Positions 41,312 to 50,581 of a DNA stretch of 64,000 nt are shown piece by piece. How positions within the stretch are numbered: position 1 is the first letter of the stretch; the number at the start of each line of letters is the position of its first letter. Source of the DNA: JAGOMX01 sp041738135 (GTDB taxonomy: Bacteria > Pseudomonadota > Alphaproteobacteria > JAGOMX01); assembly GCA_041738135.1 (NCBI GenBank), contig JBGSQK010000046.1, positions 10,590 to 74,589 on the forward strand. The letters run 5' to 3'. A model generated the notes under the pieces. That model was not told the DNA's origin. It did not search any database and saw only the letters and a program-made list of their open reading frames with translations. The position numbers and the translations under genes are program-made.

Positions 41312-42811
41312 TTATTGCAGCACAATCGTATAACTTTTACCACCGCGCCTGATCTCGATCTTCCAGCTGATGCGTTCAGGTCCTTGCAAATTACCACGAG
41401 CTCTAGTCAACCTGTTCGCAAGGCCTTCTACATTTTCAACGGCTTGCTCGTTCACACCAGTGATGATATCTCCAGGCAAAATGCCGATACGCCTGGCGGC
41501 GCTATTTGCTTCAATGGACAACACAATAACGCCCTTCTCCATGAAATCCACACCCAGATTTGTGGCAAGCCCAGGCGAAAGATCAGCAACGGTTGCACCC
41601 TCTAAGGGTTGGCGACCGCGCAGCAGGACGGGGTTGTTACCTGCCCCATCCGATGGAGCTTCCAGCTGAACCGTTTTAACCTCACGTTCGCCATTCTTTT
41701 TAACGATCTGCAGCTCAATCTTATCCTTCACTTTACGAGAGGCTATCCTGAACAAGAAGCCAGCTTCATTCCGTATTTCCTTACCATCGGCACTTAAAAT
41801 AAGATCTTCCAATTTAAGACCCGCTTTTTCAGCTGGGCTACCAGGATATACACCTGTCACCACAACACCCACGGGTATCTCTAAATTGTAGGCTTTAGCA
41901 ATCTCAGGAGTAACGCTCGCAACCCTTGCCCCCGCCCATGGGCGTAATACCTGACCACCAGAATTCAAACTGTCTATGAGTGGTAGAACTAGGTTCGTTG
42001 GAATAGCAAATCCAATTCCAATAGAGCCGCCAGATTTGGACAATATGGCCGTATTAATACCAGCAAGCTTGCCGTCCATGGTCACCAATGCACCGCCTGA
42101 GTTTCCAGGATTAATAGCTGCATCCGTTTGAATAAATGACCTGAAATCTGAAACCCCAATTTGAGTTCTTGCCATGGCCGATACGATACCACTGGTAACC
42201 GTTTGACCTATACCAAAGGGGTTACCAATGGCTAAAACCAAATCCCCCACCTCAATCTCGTCCACATCTTTAAACTTAAGGAATGGCAATTGCGCAGGAG
42301 GATTTTTAAGCTTCAAAACGGCTAAGTCTGTACGGGGTTCTTTGGCAACAACTTCCGCTTCCAACTCTCTGCCGTCGGACAGCACCACTTTGATCTCTTT
42401 TGCATTCTGGATTACGTGAAAGCTGGTTACAATCAGACCATCACCCCTGATAATTACTCCTGAACCCAATGATTTTTGAATGCGCATGGGTGAATTCCCG
42501 GAGAAAAAATCTTCGCCGAAAAACTGTCTAAAAAATGGGTCTTCCGTAAGTGGAGAGGTACCTTGTGATTTCACAGCACTGTTGGCAAAGATATTGACCA
42601 CAGCAGGCGCCACTTGCTTTACCACTTTAGCATAGCTTAAGTGCACTTCCTCACGCGAGCCTGGAATGGCTTTTTGCGGATTCATGAGCTCAAATTCAGT
42701 TTGTCCCTGTGGAATGGGCTCAATATCTGCAGGTGGTTCCTGCGACTGGGCTTTTGATACTGTCAAACTCAACAAAAGAGCGAAAAGAATACGATACACG
42801 ATAGACCTCAT
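41312..42811 (-). CDS. Periplasmic serine protease, DegP/HtrA family
   Basis: A 499-residue Do-type protease/chaperone that degrades misfolded envelope proteins. It has a signal peptide (ILFALLLSLTVSKAQS), a trypsin-like domain with His in TSFHVIQNAKEI, Asp in EPRTDLAVLKLK and Ser in NPGNSGGALV, then two PDZ domains (around VTGVYPGSPAEKAGLKLEDL and VLSIEANSAARRIGILPGDI). It is first in a minus-strand set degP-rarA-fdxA, though the repeat between it and rarA could end transcription. DegP and DegQ cannot be told apart here. Confidence 0.95.
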   Translation of the reverse strand: MRSIVYRILFALLLSLTVSKAQSQEPPADIEPIPQGQTEFELMNPQKAIPGSREEVHLSYAKVVKQVAPAVVNIFANSAVKSQGTSPLTEDPFFRQFFGEDFFSGNSPMRIQKSLGSGVIIRGDGLIVTSFHVIQNAKEIKVVLSDGRELEAEVVAKEPRTDLAVLKLKNPPAQLPFLKFKDVDEIEVGDLVLAIGNPFGIGQTVTSGIVSAMARTQIGVSDFRSFIQTDAAINPGNSGGALVTMDGKLAGINTAILSKSGGSIGIGFAIPTNLVLPLIDSLNSGGQVLRPWAGARVASVTPEIAKAYNLEIPVGVVVTGVYPGSPAEKAGLKLEDLILSADGKEIRNEAGFLFRIASRKVKDKIELQIVKKNGEREVKTVQLEAPSDGAGNNPVLLRGRQPLEGATVADLSPGLATNLGVDFMEKGVIVLSIEANSAARRIGILPGDIITGVNEQAVENVEGLANRLTRARGNLQGPERISWKIEIRRGGKSYTIVLQ

Positions 42812-42958
42812 ACATAAATGAACTCTTAATTATACCATAAGCCATACGAAACGCTACAAAGTTGATTGAATATGCAAAATCACATAATTTTAATTGACTT
42901 AACCCCCATTCAGGTTGGATAGTTTATATAACAAGAAAAATTTCAGGGAGCCACGGTC

Positions 42959-43414
42959 ATGAGATACTCATCAAAAGGATTCTATGCATTCGGTTGTTTA
43001 ATACTAGGCGCATGCAGCTCCTCAAAAGAAATGACGTACACAGCGTCATATGATTACCATGCCGAATTTAATCGCTGTAGCCCCAAGAACTTAGAAACCA
43101 TGAACGCGGTAGAAAAAGAGCACACCTGTGCTAGCAGCGCGTTTGAAGCTAGAAAACAAGAAATGGACCGACTCTACAAAGAAGTGGTGGCACTCTACAA
43201 AAAACAAGAGAAACTCAACGAAAACAGCGATAAACTAGAGGAATTCAAAACCAGCCAAGCGCGATTCAACAAGTTCATCAAAAAAGACGCTAAGTTAACC
43301 AATACAGCATTTCGCACTAGCTACCCATATAACTATTTTGGCTCCATGACCGATTATGTGAACACCCGCATACGGCACCTTCAGAGGCTGAAGAATGAAT
43401 TAGCGAAGGAATAA
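42959..43414 (+). CDS. Putative lipoprotein, LprI/DUF1311-like
   Basis: A 151-residue protein with a lipobox LILGACSS (lipidated Cys near residue 19). The mature part has a helical repeat region (MDRLYKEVVALYKKQEKLNE, then LEEFKTSQARFNKFIKKD) in the style of the LprI/DUF1311 family, some of whose members inhibit host lysozyme; the usual cysteine spacing is only partly kept, so the match is tentative. AGGGAG lies before the ATG. It is transcribed divergently from degP. Confidence 0.65.
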   Translation: MRYSSKGFYAFGCLILGACSSSKEMTYTASYDYHAEFNRCSPKNLETMNAVEKEHTCASSAFEARKQEMDRLYKEVVALYKKQEKLNENSDKLEEFKTSQARFNKFIKKDAKLTNTAFRTSYPYNYFGSMTDYVNTRIRHLQRLKNELAKE

Positions 43415-43506
43415 ATTTCAGCGGTCAAATATTTTTATTGATACAATCGTCAATATGTATTACAAATTATCATTCGCTTAGATTAGATTTTATTAGGAAA
43501 TACATA

Positions 43507-44664
43507 ATGTTAAAAAGATTATTATACACTCTTTTGTTAGCGGCAAGTCTTTGCTCCTCTGCATCATTTGCTTCAAACCGACCAGCGTACATTGATCCTG
43601 AGTCCATCAAACACACTATGCTTCAAACACGAAACGGCCTTGGCGCGACTTTTAATGATCTAGGGAGTTTTGAAGAAGATTTTATCAAAGAGTGTCGAAT
43701 TGTTGACTTAGAAGAGATGGATAAAGGTAAAATATTGTTGCTCGGCGAGGGATATGGCCGACTGACCATGAGGGTTCTTCGTGAGACAGAATACGCCCAT
43801 GTCTTTGCAAACGAGCTCTCTCCACTCAATTTGTGCCACCTAGAAGCCAAATTAAAGGCTCTCAAAGCCGAAGGGGAGAGAAAGCTTAAGGCCAACGCAA
43901 GCCACATAAGTGAGCTCATCATCGCGGCTCGCGCCCATACATTTGTAGGAGATTGTCTCCAGCTTCCCTACAACAAAGCACTAGTTCAGCTATTACGAAC
44001 CCCTAGCCCATATAATAGCTTTGACAAAATCCTATCGTCCAACATGATTCATTTCTTTGACGGTGAGCAAGTTTTAAAGTTCTTCGTTAACGGCTTTAAC
44101 TTACTAAAGCCCGGAGCAACATTACACGTGATGGCACACTCTTTTGCTAAGCCATATAGCGAAGAAGAAATCCTAAAGGCAGCTAGTCCGACTTTTGCTT
44201 ATGTAGCCGCCCTCGCTTTTATATGTGAATTTGCGTCGCAGGAGAAAGATCTAATATTTCCAGGTCTAATCGACGATAAATGGCTTTCAAAGTCAGAAAT
44301 ACTAAGATCTATTCTCAGAATGAAACCGAATACCATGCATACTAGCAATGCAATAAGCCCCGCCACCCTAGAAAGACTAGCTACACAAGTAGGGTTTGAA
44401 ATTATTTCGGTTAAAAATTATACCACATGCAAGCGACGCTCAGATCAACATGTCTCATTTGCTGAAAGTGAAGAAAAGTCCCCCTACTCCGCCATCGTTC
44501 TCAGAAAGCCAAGGCAACATGATGGGCAGACACTCATCATGAGAGACCTCGATCAAGATTTTGTAAGTGCATGCCTCAGCGCCAGTAAGAAAATGAAAGA
44601 ATTCATAGACACCAAGCTAGAATATCCCGAACGTTACCCATTCGTACAATTAAAGAAAAAATAA
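43507..44664 (+). CDS. Exported class I SAM-dependent methyltransferase-like protein
   Basis: A 385-residue protein with a strong signal peptide (LLYTLLLAASLCSSASFAS). The ATG at 43507 follows TTAGGAAATACATA; the longer frame adds 23 residues before the signal. The mature protein has a methyltransferase-like motif I (GKILLLGEGYGRLT, about 74-87), an acidic post-I residue in FANELSP, and a motif III-like ILSSNMIHFFDGEQVL, then NLLKPGATLHVMAHSF, as in class I methyltransferases. SAM is not available in the periplasm, so an exported enzyme suggests action in the host cell. Substrate unknown. A terminator follows. Confidence 0.72.
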   Translation: MLKRLLYTLLLAASLCSSASFASNRPAYIDPESIKHTMLQTRNGLGATFNDLGSFEEDFIKECRIVDLEEMDKGKILLLGEGYGRLTMRVLRETEYAHVFANELSPLNLCHLEAKLKALKAEGERKLKANASHISELIIAARAHTFVGDCLQLPYNKALVQLLRTPSPYNSFDKILSSNMIHFFDGEQVLKFFVNGFNLLKPGATLHVMAHSFAKPYSEEEILKAASPTFAYVAALAFICEFASQEKDLIFPGLIDDKWLSKSEILRSILRMKPNTMHTSNAISPATLERLATQVGFEIISVKNYTTCKRRSDQHVSFAESEEKSPYSAIVLRKPRQHDGQTLIMRDLDQDFVSACLSASKKMKEFIDTKLEYPERYPFVQLKKK

Positions 44665-44673
44665 CGTACCTGC

Positions 44674-44710
44674 CCTGGCTTTCAAAAAAGTCAGGAAGTC
44701 TTTTTTTCAT
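44674..44710 (+). terminator. Terminator after the exported methyltransferase gene
   Basis: Stem CCTGGCTTT with AAAGTCAGG (one G-U pair), A-rich loop, followed by a run of seven T. It separates the gene from the convergent SDR gene. Confidence 0.75.
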
Positions 44711-44726
44711 AATTGTTCGCAAATCC

Positions 44727-45581
44727 TCACTTTAGATGCATCTGCATATGTTGATCAGATTCAGGCAATACCTGTCCGCCATCAACAATGATGGATTGGC
44801 CTGTTATGTAACTTGCCTCATCTGATGCAAGAAATAAGTGAGCATAGGCCACATCCTCTGGCGTTCCTAGCCTGCCCATTGGAATACCGGAGGATATATT
44901 CTTAATGTGCTCTTCACTCATTTCGTTCAAACCCTCAGATACAATATTACCAGGCTCAACAGCGTTCACCGTAATATTATAAGTTGCCAGCTCAATAGCA
45001 GCTGTTTTCATAAAGCCATTCATGCCGGCTTTCGATGCTGTGTAATGAGTCCCGCCCGGCCAACCCACCGTTGGACCCGATATGGACGACGTTAACAGAA
45101 TACGGCCATACTTCTGCTTTTTCATAGCTGGCAAACAAGCTCTTACAGCATAGAATGTGCTTGATAAATTCGTTTTGATGACCCTATCCCAACTTTCAAC
45201 GGTCATCTCCGAAATGGGTGAGACGGGGTATATCCCCGCATTATGCACCAAAATGTCAATTCGACCATACTTTTTCAAAACATCTTGAGCAATAAATTCC
45301 ATATCTTGAGGCACTGAAACATCGGCGACAACATAAGCGGCGTCTCCGCCTTGCTTGATAATATCAGCCATGCCCTTTTTTAGTTCTGATTCTGTACGGC
45401 TGACAAGAACCACTTTAGCGCCCTCGCTCGCAAACACCTTGGCAATTCCGAGCCCAATACCCTTGCTAGCCCCTGTGATAATCACCACTTTTCCTACTAA
45501 CCTGTTTTTTCCTTGGACTTCAGTTGTCATTATCAATATTCCCGTAAATATTATACAGAGCCTATATAGCTGACGTATCAT
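44727..45581 (-). CDS. Short-chain dehydrogenase/reductase (FabG-like) with N-terminal hydrophobic segment
   Basis: A classical SDR with the NAD(P) motif ITGASKGIGLGIAKVF, NAG in HNAGIYP, the catalytic Ser in LTSSISG and YxxxK in YTASKAG, then the C-terminal GQSIIVDGGQ. The start at 45581 (284 residues) has AGGA 6 bp upstream and gives a 17-residue hydrophobic N-terminus (LYRLCIIFTGILIM); a start at 45530 (MTTEVQG) would give a normal cytosolic SDR but has no good ribosome-binding site. The better-supported start thus predicts export or membrane attachment, which is odd for a cofactor-dependent enzyme. Substrate unknown. Confidence 0.85.
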   Translation of the reverse strand: MIRQLYRLCIIFTGILIMTTEVQGKNRLVGKVVIITGASKGIGLGIAKVFASEGAKVVLVSRTESELKKGMADIIKQGGDAAYVVADVSVPQDMEFIAQDVLKKYGRIDILVHNAGIYPVSPISEMTVESWDRVIKTNLSSTFYAVRACLPAMKKQKYGRILLTSSISGPTVGWPGGTHYTASKAGMNGFMKTAAIELATYNITVNAVEPGNIVSEGLNEMSEEHIKNISSGIPMGRLGTPEDVAYAHLFLASDEASYITGQSIIVDGGQVLPESDQHMQMHLK

Positions 45582-45729
45582 GTTTATTCCTGACTTTCAC
45601 TCTTCAGTTTAATGGTATTTCTCATGATAAGCAGCGCATGTCAAGCTGGCACCTAAATTTTCCAGCCACATACTATTGATCCTTCGTAGAATATCCATAT
45701 ACTAGACAAAATGTCATAAGGGGGAAAAA

Positions 45730-46896
45730 ATGATCATACTACGCCGCGTTTTGTTACTTTTCAGTTTCACCATAAGCATCAATCCTTTGTTTGCCTCTGA
45801 TGAATTTGCCCCACCTCTCAAAGGTCACCAGTTGTTGACCAGTATCAGCGGATATCATTTGCGAGATCCTCGGAATGGTTCTGAGTCATTTGATAAAGCG
45901 TGCACTCGGCTAGAAAATGTTATGGAACAAAAAGTTCCGAATGCCATGCAACCGGTGGACACGTTTTTAACGACACATCCCCTAATGATCCTGCGGTCGC
46001 TTGATTGGTTCTTTCTTGATAGGTTCTTTCCACATAGCTTCCATGGAAGGACCAAGCTAGTCGATACTCTCGAAAACTACAGAGGGCCATGGATTCCAAC
46101 TCCTCCTGGTTGGAGCAACTACGGCCTCGTCCTATCCCCGAAACCTTATGCTTATCCCTGGCACATCGTAGCACTGATACGTAACCTGCAGATCCTTCCT
46201 CTGGAGCAATGGGATGTGGCTGAAATGTGGCAATCGGCGATGAAGTCCTTTGGCCATTCACTGACAACTGGGTACAAGGATTACGAAACGGGCGCTCAGC
46301 TAGTCTATGCAAAACGCATGTACACCCTTGCCCAGCAGGAGGTATTTGCCCGTGCGCTCACTAACCACGCACTCAACTCCAGCCGCGCATTTGCGGAGGA
46401 CGGACAGTCGGAATCTTTCTTTCAGTCGACAGATCTAAATAGCATCAGCTCAGTCACTCGAATTATTCCCGAACTAAACTTTACAATCCCAAGCGCTATA
46501 AACGCCCCTTTAAGCGACCAACTGGATACATATACCCAAGCATACAAAGCACTTGCGTTTATTCAAAATTCTGAACGTGAGCTCTTAACGAAGACATTGG
46601 ATCAAACCTGTCCGTATAAAATGTCGCCAGCTGAGAAAATATTTATTCAAGAGCATTTCACAAGCCTATCTAAACAAACGCTCCAAGATGAGCTTGAAGC
46701 ACTCCCTACCATCCTCTGGCTGTTGAGCGATCTGTCGGCCAAGAACATACGTTATGTGGACTTGCTTTGCTGTAGACCGGATAATTTTGCATTATGGACA
46801 AGACCCCAATTAATAAAACGATTAAGTGAGCTTTGCATGAACGTTAAGGATAAACATATTCTGGCTAAGGTGAGGGAACAGCTTCCGGGGCAATGA
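45730..46896 (+). CDS. Hypothetical exported protein
   Basis: A 388-residue protein with a signal peptide (LLLFSFTISINPLFAS) and AAGGGGGA before the ATG. The mature part is aromatic-rich with no recognised domain; segments include SLDWFFLDRFFPHSFHGR, PWIPTPPGWSNYGLVL and a C-terminal helical part. It lies in a row of exported proteins without assigned roles (42959-49341). A 165-bp gap with a small repeat fragment follows. Confidence 0.65.
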   Translation: MIILRRVLLLFSFTISINPLFASDEFAPPLKGHQLLTSISGYHLRDPRNGSESFDKACTRLENVMEQKVPNAMQPVDTFLTTHPLMILRSLDWFFLDRFFPHSFHGRTKLVDTLENYRGPWIPTPPGWSNYGLVLSPKPYAYPWHIVALIRNLQILPLEQWDVAEMWQSAMKSFGHSLTTGYKDYETGAQLVYAKRMYTLAQQEVFARALTNHALNSSRAFAEDGQSESFFQSTDLNSISSVTRIIPELNFTIPSAINAPLSDQLDTYTQAYKALAFIQNSERELLTKTLDQTCPYKMSPAEKIFIQEHFTSLSKQTLQDELEALPTILWLLSDLSAKNIRYVDLLCCRPDNFALWTRPQLIKRLSELCMNVKDKHILAKVREQLPGQ

Positions 46897-46921
46897 ACCC
46901 AATCAGAAGTCATGAGTAAAA

Positions 46922-46943
46922 TGCCCCTAGTGGGGCATGGCAA
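46922..46943. repeat. Fragment of a family C repeat
   Basis: GCCCCTAGTGGGGCATGGCAA matches part of the family C arm (GCCCCTCTTGGGGCGTGGCAA). The rest of the element is missing. Confidence 0.45.
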
Positions 46944-47061
46944 AATTGCTGTGTTGGTGAGTCTTACACAAAACCAGAAAGCGTAACATTACCAAGTCGC
47001 TGAAAATATTTGCTTTAATACTCTCTACAATGTATAAAGAACTCCGTTACAGGAGAATGTT

Positions 47062-48399
47062 ATGAAGAAAATTCTATTCAGCTTAACCCTGGCCTTTTCG
47101 TTTGTTATGACAGCTTGTAATGTTTTTGCATCGTCGCAGAATCCGAACATTGATGCTCTTTGGTACACACGCGTCACAAAATCAGCCGCTCAAAATGGAC
47201 TAATTCATATCCCCCACAAAGAGCTAGGCAGAATGGATGGTATTGATGTGATTATGTCCCATTCCGGCTCACCAGAAGCTGTGTTTAAAAAAGGCGATGG
47301 AGCTCCTATGCATGACCGCGTGCGCAAAGAAGCATTCATCTCTTTTATGGCACGCACTTTAGGCATGTCAGTGGTTGTCGAATCTTGTGAAGTCAAAGCT
47401 TTGAATATAGCAGGACATCGCGAACCTCAAAGGGGATTGCTCGAGAAATTTATAAGCGTTTATGGCAGCTATGGGCAACCCCGTCACGCAATACCAGAAT
47501 TGCAACAAGCTCTGAGCAAACATATGAATAAATTTGGCTCATTAAACTTGCTTACGCTATATGATGTACTCAGAAAGGGAGATGACAAGGAAGCCGAACT
47601 AATAGTTCGATCTATCTCTCGAAAAAGTGTTGAAGAACTATATATACTTTACATACTGACCGACTCTCGATCGTCACAACCTTACGCAACGTTCATACAG
47701 ATGAATGCGCAGGGATGCCTTGATCTTGTATTAATGGGCACCCAATACACTTTTGAAAGCATGAGCCCAACGTGTTCAAGCTGGGAATTACCCCAAGGTA
47801 ATTTTTGCTTTTCCCAGGAAGGCATTGCTCTGATTAGAAGCTTAAAACCCGATGCAGAGCCCTTGAAAAGTCTAATTACCAAAAAAGCATCTGATGCCAT
47901 AATTGAGATTCAAATCAATGATTTTAAAGAAAGACTAAGGCATTTTCAATCTATGGCCTTAAGTTACCCGGATTTAACTATACGACAGATTCATGAACGA
48001 GCATTTCTTTTTACGCGATTTGCTTTTGAAAGCCACAACATCTATCTTTCCCAAGGGCATTATAATGTTGCAAATATGGGTGGCAAACATTTTCTTATAC
48101 TTAAGGATGAGAATGTTGCTTTGCTAGATCCGGCTTACAATAATGCCCTGCGGTTTCAGTCCACATATGATGATGACAGGATTCCGTCTCTTCTACGGAC
48201 CTTAAAATACTTAACCAATCTGCGCTGCACATATGGGTATTGCGTGTTGAAACCAGTTATAGAAGCAATGACACACTCAAACCCCGAGCTCAACAACGCG
48301 CTGGTTAATGATCCAAGGAACACCTGCCTGAAAATAAAAGCCGCACTCGACGCCAAACTAGCAGAGCTGCAAGAGAGTGTTTATCCTTGGGGTAAGTAG
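47062..48399 (+). CDS. Hypothetical exported protein or lipoprotein
   Basis: A 445-residue protein with a signal peptide (LFSLTLAFSFVMTACNVFAS). The VMTAC could act as lipobox, but cleavage after VFA is also possible. No family recognised. One late segment (GGKHFLILKDENVALLDPAY) resembles the His/Asp part of papain-like or C39-like peptidases, but I see no matching active-site cysteine, so this is weak. AGGAG precedes the ATG by 5 bp. Neighbour of two other exported unknowns on the same strand. Confidence 0.65.
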   Translation: MKKILFSLTLAFSFVMTACNVFASSQNPNIDALWYTRVTKSAAQNGLIHIPHKELGRMDGIDVIMSHSGSPEAVFKKGDGAPMHDRVRKEAFISFMARTLGMSVVVESCEVKALNIAGHREPQRGLLEKFISVYGSYGQPRHAIPELQQALSKHMNKFGSLNLLTLYDVLRKGDDKEAELIVRSISRKSVEELYILYILTDSRSSQPYATFIQMNAQGCLDLVLMGTQYTFESMSPTCSSWELPQGNFCFSQEGIALIRSLKPDAEPLKSLITKKASDAIIEIQINDFKERLRHFQSMALSYPDLTIRQIHERAFLFTRFAFESHNIYLSQGHYNVANMGGKHFLILKDENVALLDPAYNNALRFQSTYDDDRIPSLLRTLKYLTNLRCTYGYCVLKPVIEAMTHSNPELNNALVNDPRNTCLKIKAALDAKLAELQESVYPWGK

Positions 48400-48498
48400 G
48401 TGGAATTTTGCCCGATGCCTTTTTGTTAATAATTTGACACACAGAATTAAGATCGATAAAACTTATAAATCTAATGAGTAAATTCAACGAGGTAACCC

Positions 48499-49341
48499 AT
48501 GAAGAAAATATTTCTAAATTCCATAGTAGGTTTTGTAATGGCCACAAATGCTATGGCGAGCCAGAGCTCAAGTGAATCCGTATGGGAGACTGCCGTCGTT
48601 AATAACAGTGAACCAGCCTCAGCTAAGTATCTAAGGGATGAAGGTGTTTTAGAACTGTTCGATCCAGAGCAAAACACAGGATCTCTTTTTATATTTTTAG
48701 ATCTCATTTCAACTGCTGACTGTAAAGACTTAACCGAATGTCTCAAGCAAAGCGGCATATGGGATAGGTGCAAAGAAGACCAGGGTGGGGCAGGACTCTA
48801 TAAATTATATGGAATGTTAGCTGGTAGCCGGCAATTTAATAAAGACAAGGCCGTGAAAATAGGAGATTGGATAAAGGCTCTTCCTGTTATGAAAACAGCC
48901 AGCTTTGGTGCCCTACGGGATTTATTTCTACAATTCATGGACGCAGATTTCCCCAGCATCCTAGAGGCAGAAAACATAGGCTCTATGTATGTTGAAGAAA
49001 ATAAAGGTGCCAATAATTGCTATGAAGGCTATAGCCCCAATGAACCCTGGATCGTTTTCTACACAGCCTTGTTAGACTCCGATAAACCCAATTCAACCAT
49101 AAAAAATATCGTTGATAAGTTAGTGACCAAGGGCCGCCCTATGGACAGAATTAATACATTACACCGGATTTTTCAATTCAATGGCCTTAAATCTTCTCTT
49201 GCCCAATCATTTCTAAATAAACTAGGCCTGTCAGGTTCTGATCTAGGGGACATAGAAGAGTTCTATAGCCAACTATATGTAAAATTTGGCGGCTTTAAAT
49301 TTGCGAGTGATGGCAGTAAATATGTATATCTGAGCAATTAG
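48499..49341 (+). CDS. Hypothetical exported protein
   Basis: A 280-residue protein with a signal peptide (IFLNSIVGFVMATNAMAS) and GAGG 6-7 bp before the ATG. The mature part is acidic and helical, with segments such as TADCKDLTECLKQSGIWDRC that contain paired cysteines. No domain recognised. It is the last gene before the repeat-rich region 49360-49900. Confidence 0.65.
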   Translation: MKKIFLNSIVGFVMATNAMASQSSSESVWETAVVNNSEPASAKYLRDEGVLELFDPEQNTGSLFIFLDLISTADCKDLTECLKQSGIWDRCKEDQGGAGLYKLYGMLAGSRQFNKDKAVKIGDWIKALPVMKTASFGALRDLFLQFMDADFPSILEAENIGSMYVEENKGANNCYEGYSPNEPWIVFYTALLDSDKPNSTIKNIVDKLVTKGRPMDRINTLHRIFQFNGLKSSLAQSFLNKLGLSGSDLGDIEEFYSQLYVKFGGFKFASDGSKYVYLSN

Positions 49342-49368
49342 TTGAAAAGTGTGATTTTCTAATCCCCC

Positions 49369-49679
49369 ATCATCCAGAGCGCGCCTTGGCAAGGCCCCCG
49401 TAATTGCGAGCCCCTTTTGGGGCGTGGCAATCCACTTTGATGTAACCGTTTATACATTGATTTTTCGTGAGGAAAAAAGTAAATTGCCACGCCTCAGGAG
49501 GGGCTCGTAATGACGGGTCAGAGTAGTGTACTATTTCATTGCTTGAACAAAAAAGATATTTTCCATAGCCTCTAAAGCCATCCACTCTTTATGGTCCATA
49601 GAGAGCTGCTATCGCTGCGCTTATTCTCTGGATTCCACGCTAACTCAACTACACCGAGCCGCGCTATGAATGATGATGC
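49369..49679. repeat. Family A repeat interrupted by a family C repeat
   Basis: Starts ATCATCCAGAGCGCGCC like family A, is broken after about 30 bp by a complete family C element (49399-49515), and resumes with GCTTATTCTCTGGATTCCAC and an eroded family A right end (GCGCTATGAATGATG). This shows insertion of C into A. Confidence 0.7.
49399..49515. repeat. Family C palindromic repeat nested in family A
   Basis: Arms CGTAATTGCGAGCCCC and GGGGCTCGTAATGACG around TTTTGGGGCGTGGCAA and TTGCCACGCCTCAGG. The frame crossing it is a repeat artefact and not a gene. Confidence 0.8.
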
Positions 49680-49691
49680 ATTAGATAAGTT

Positions 49692-49895
49692 ATACCATTT
49701 CCAATAAAAAGCTGTTCGAATGCTCCCCCGTGCCTCCCCGGTCTCGAGCCGGGGTTCAGCGCAATAAGTGGAGCGCTAGCGACTCTGAATGTACTATGCA
49801 GAGCTGCAAGCAGCACATTTTTTCGCTGGCCCCCGGCTCAAGGCCAGGGAGGCACGGGAGGGCTGCTGTTGTAAGTTAATTTCCGGAAATGGTAT
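49692..49895. repeat. Family D palindromic repeat with outer arms
   Basis: Core 49725-49862 (CCCCCGTGCCTCCCCGGTCT to GGGAGGCACGGGAGG). An outer 11-bp inverted repeat ATACCATTTCC lies at 49692-49702 with its complement at 49885-49895. The 155 bp that follow hold nothing recognisable. Confidence 0.75.
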
Positions 49896-50051
49896 TATTT
49901 CCCGAAATTAGTATTAAGCGGCGCAAGCGTGGGATCTTCTAATACCGCAGAATAATTTTAGTAGATCAAACTGCTACATTGAGAGAGCTGAGTAAAACTT
50001 AAACGAAATCTAATCCAAATAAGACCCAATACCCTCCCACAGCAATATCAG

Positions 50052-50086
50052 AAAAGAAAAAAGCCAGCTCCTAAGAGCTGGCTTTA
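50052..50086 (-). terminator. Terminator of the ribosomal protein operon
   Basis: Stem AAAGCCAGCTC with GAGCTGGCTTT, 4-nt loop. On the minus strand it is followed by TTTTTCTTTTC. It lies 47 bp beyond the rplQ stop. Confidence 0.9.
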
Positions 50087-50132
50087 ACAAATTCTATACA
50101 TTGATTTGAATCAGAAACCTTAAAGTTAAACC

Positions 50133-50558
50133 TTAAGACTTCGTCTCCAATTCACCTTCTTCGTTAACTTCATCATAGCGAGCGCGTTTGTCGGCTACTA
50201 CGTTGTTATCAACCAGTTCGATGATCGCCATTGGAGCGTTGTCGCCGTGACGGAAACCAGCCTTAACGATCCGCACATAACCGCCTTGACGGTCCTTATA
50301 GCGCTCAGCCAACGCACCAATGAGCTTTGAAACATTCTCATTGTCACGCAAGATTGCGTTCGCGTTACGACGGTTGTGCAAGCTGCCTAGCTTACCCAAT
50401 GTAATTAGCTTTTCCACATAAGGACGCAAATCCTTAGCTTTTGGCAGAGTCGTTTTAATTTGCTCGTGCCTGATTAGTGAGTTAGCCAAGTTTGCAAGTA
50501 ACGCGCGGCGATGGCCTGAACGACGGTTAAACTTACGACCTGATAATGCGTGCCTCAT
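50133..50558 (-). CDS. rplQ: Ribosomal protein L17
   Basis: L17 is a large-subunit protein near the peptide exit tunnel. The 141-residue product has the typical opening MRHALSGRKFNRRSGHRRAL and IRHEQIKTTLPKAKDLRPYVEKL-type core. An acidic tail (YDEVNEEGELETKS) follows the conserved part. It is the last gene of the operon, 23 bp after rpoA and followed by a clear terminator. Confidence 0.97.
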   Translation of the reverse strand: MRHALSGRKFNRRSGHRRALLANLANSLIRHEQIKTTLPKAKDLRPYVEKLITLGKLGSLHNRRNANAILRDNENVSKLIGALAERYKDRQGGYVRIVKAGFRHGDNAPMAIIELVDNNVVADKRARYDEVNEEGELETKS

Positions 50559-50581
50559 AACGTATACTCCTCAATACCGTA

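Noticed and set aside
47062..48399. Papain or C39-like peptidase because of the GGKHFLILKDENVALLDPAY segment
   Set aside because: No suitable active-site cysteine in the expected position; left as unknown.
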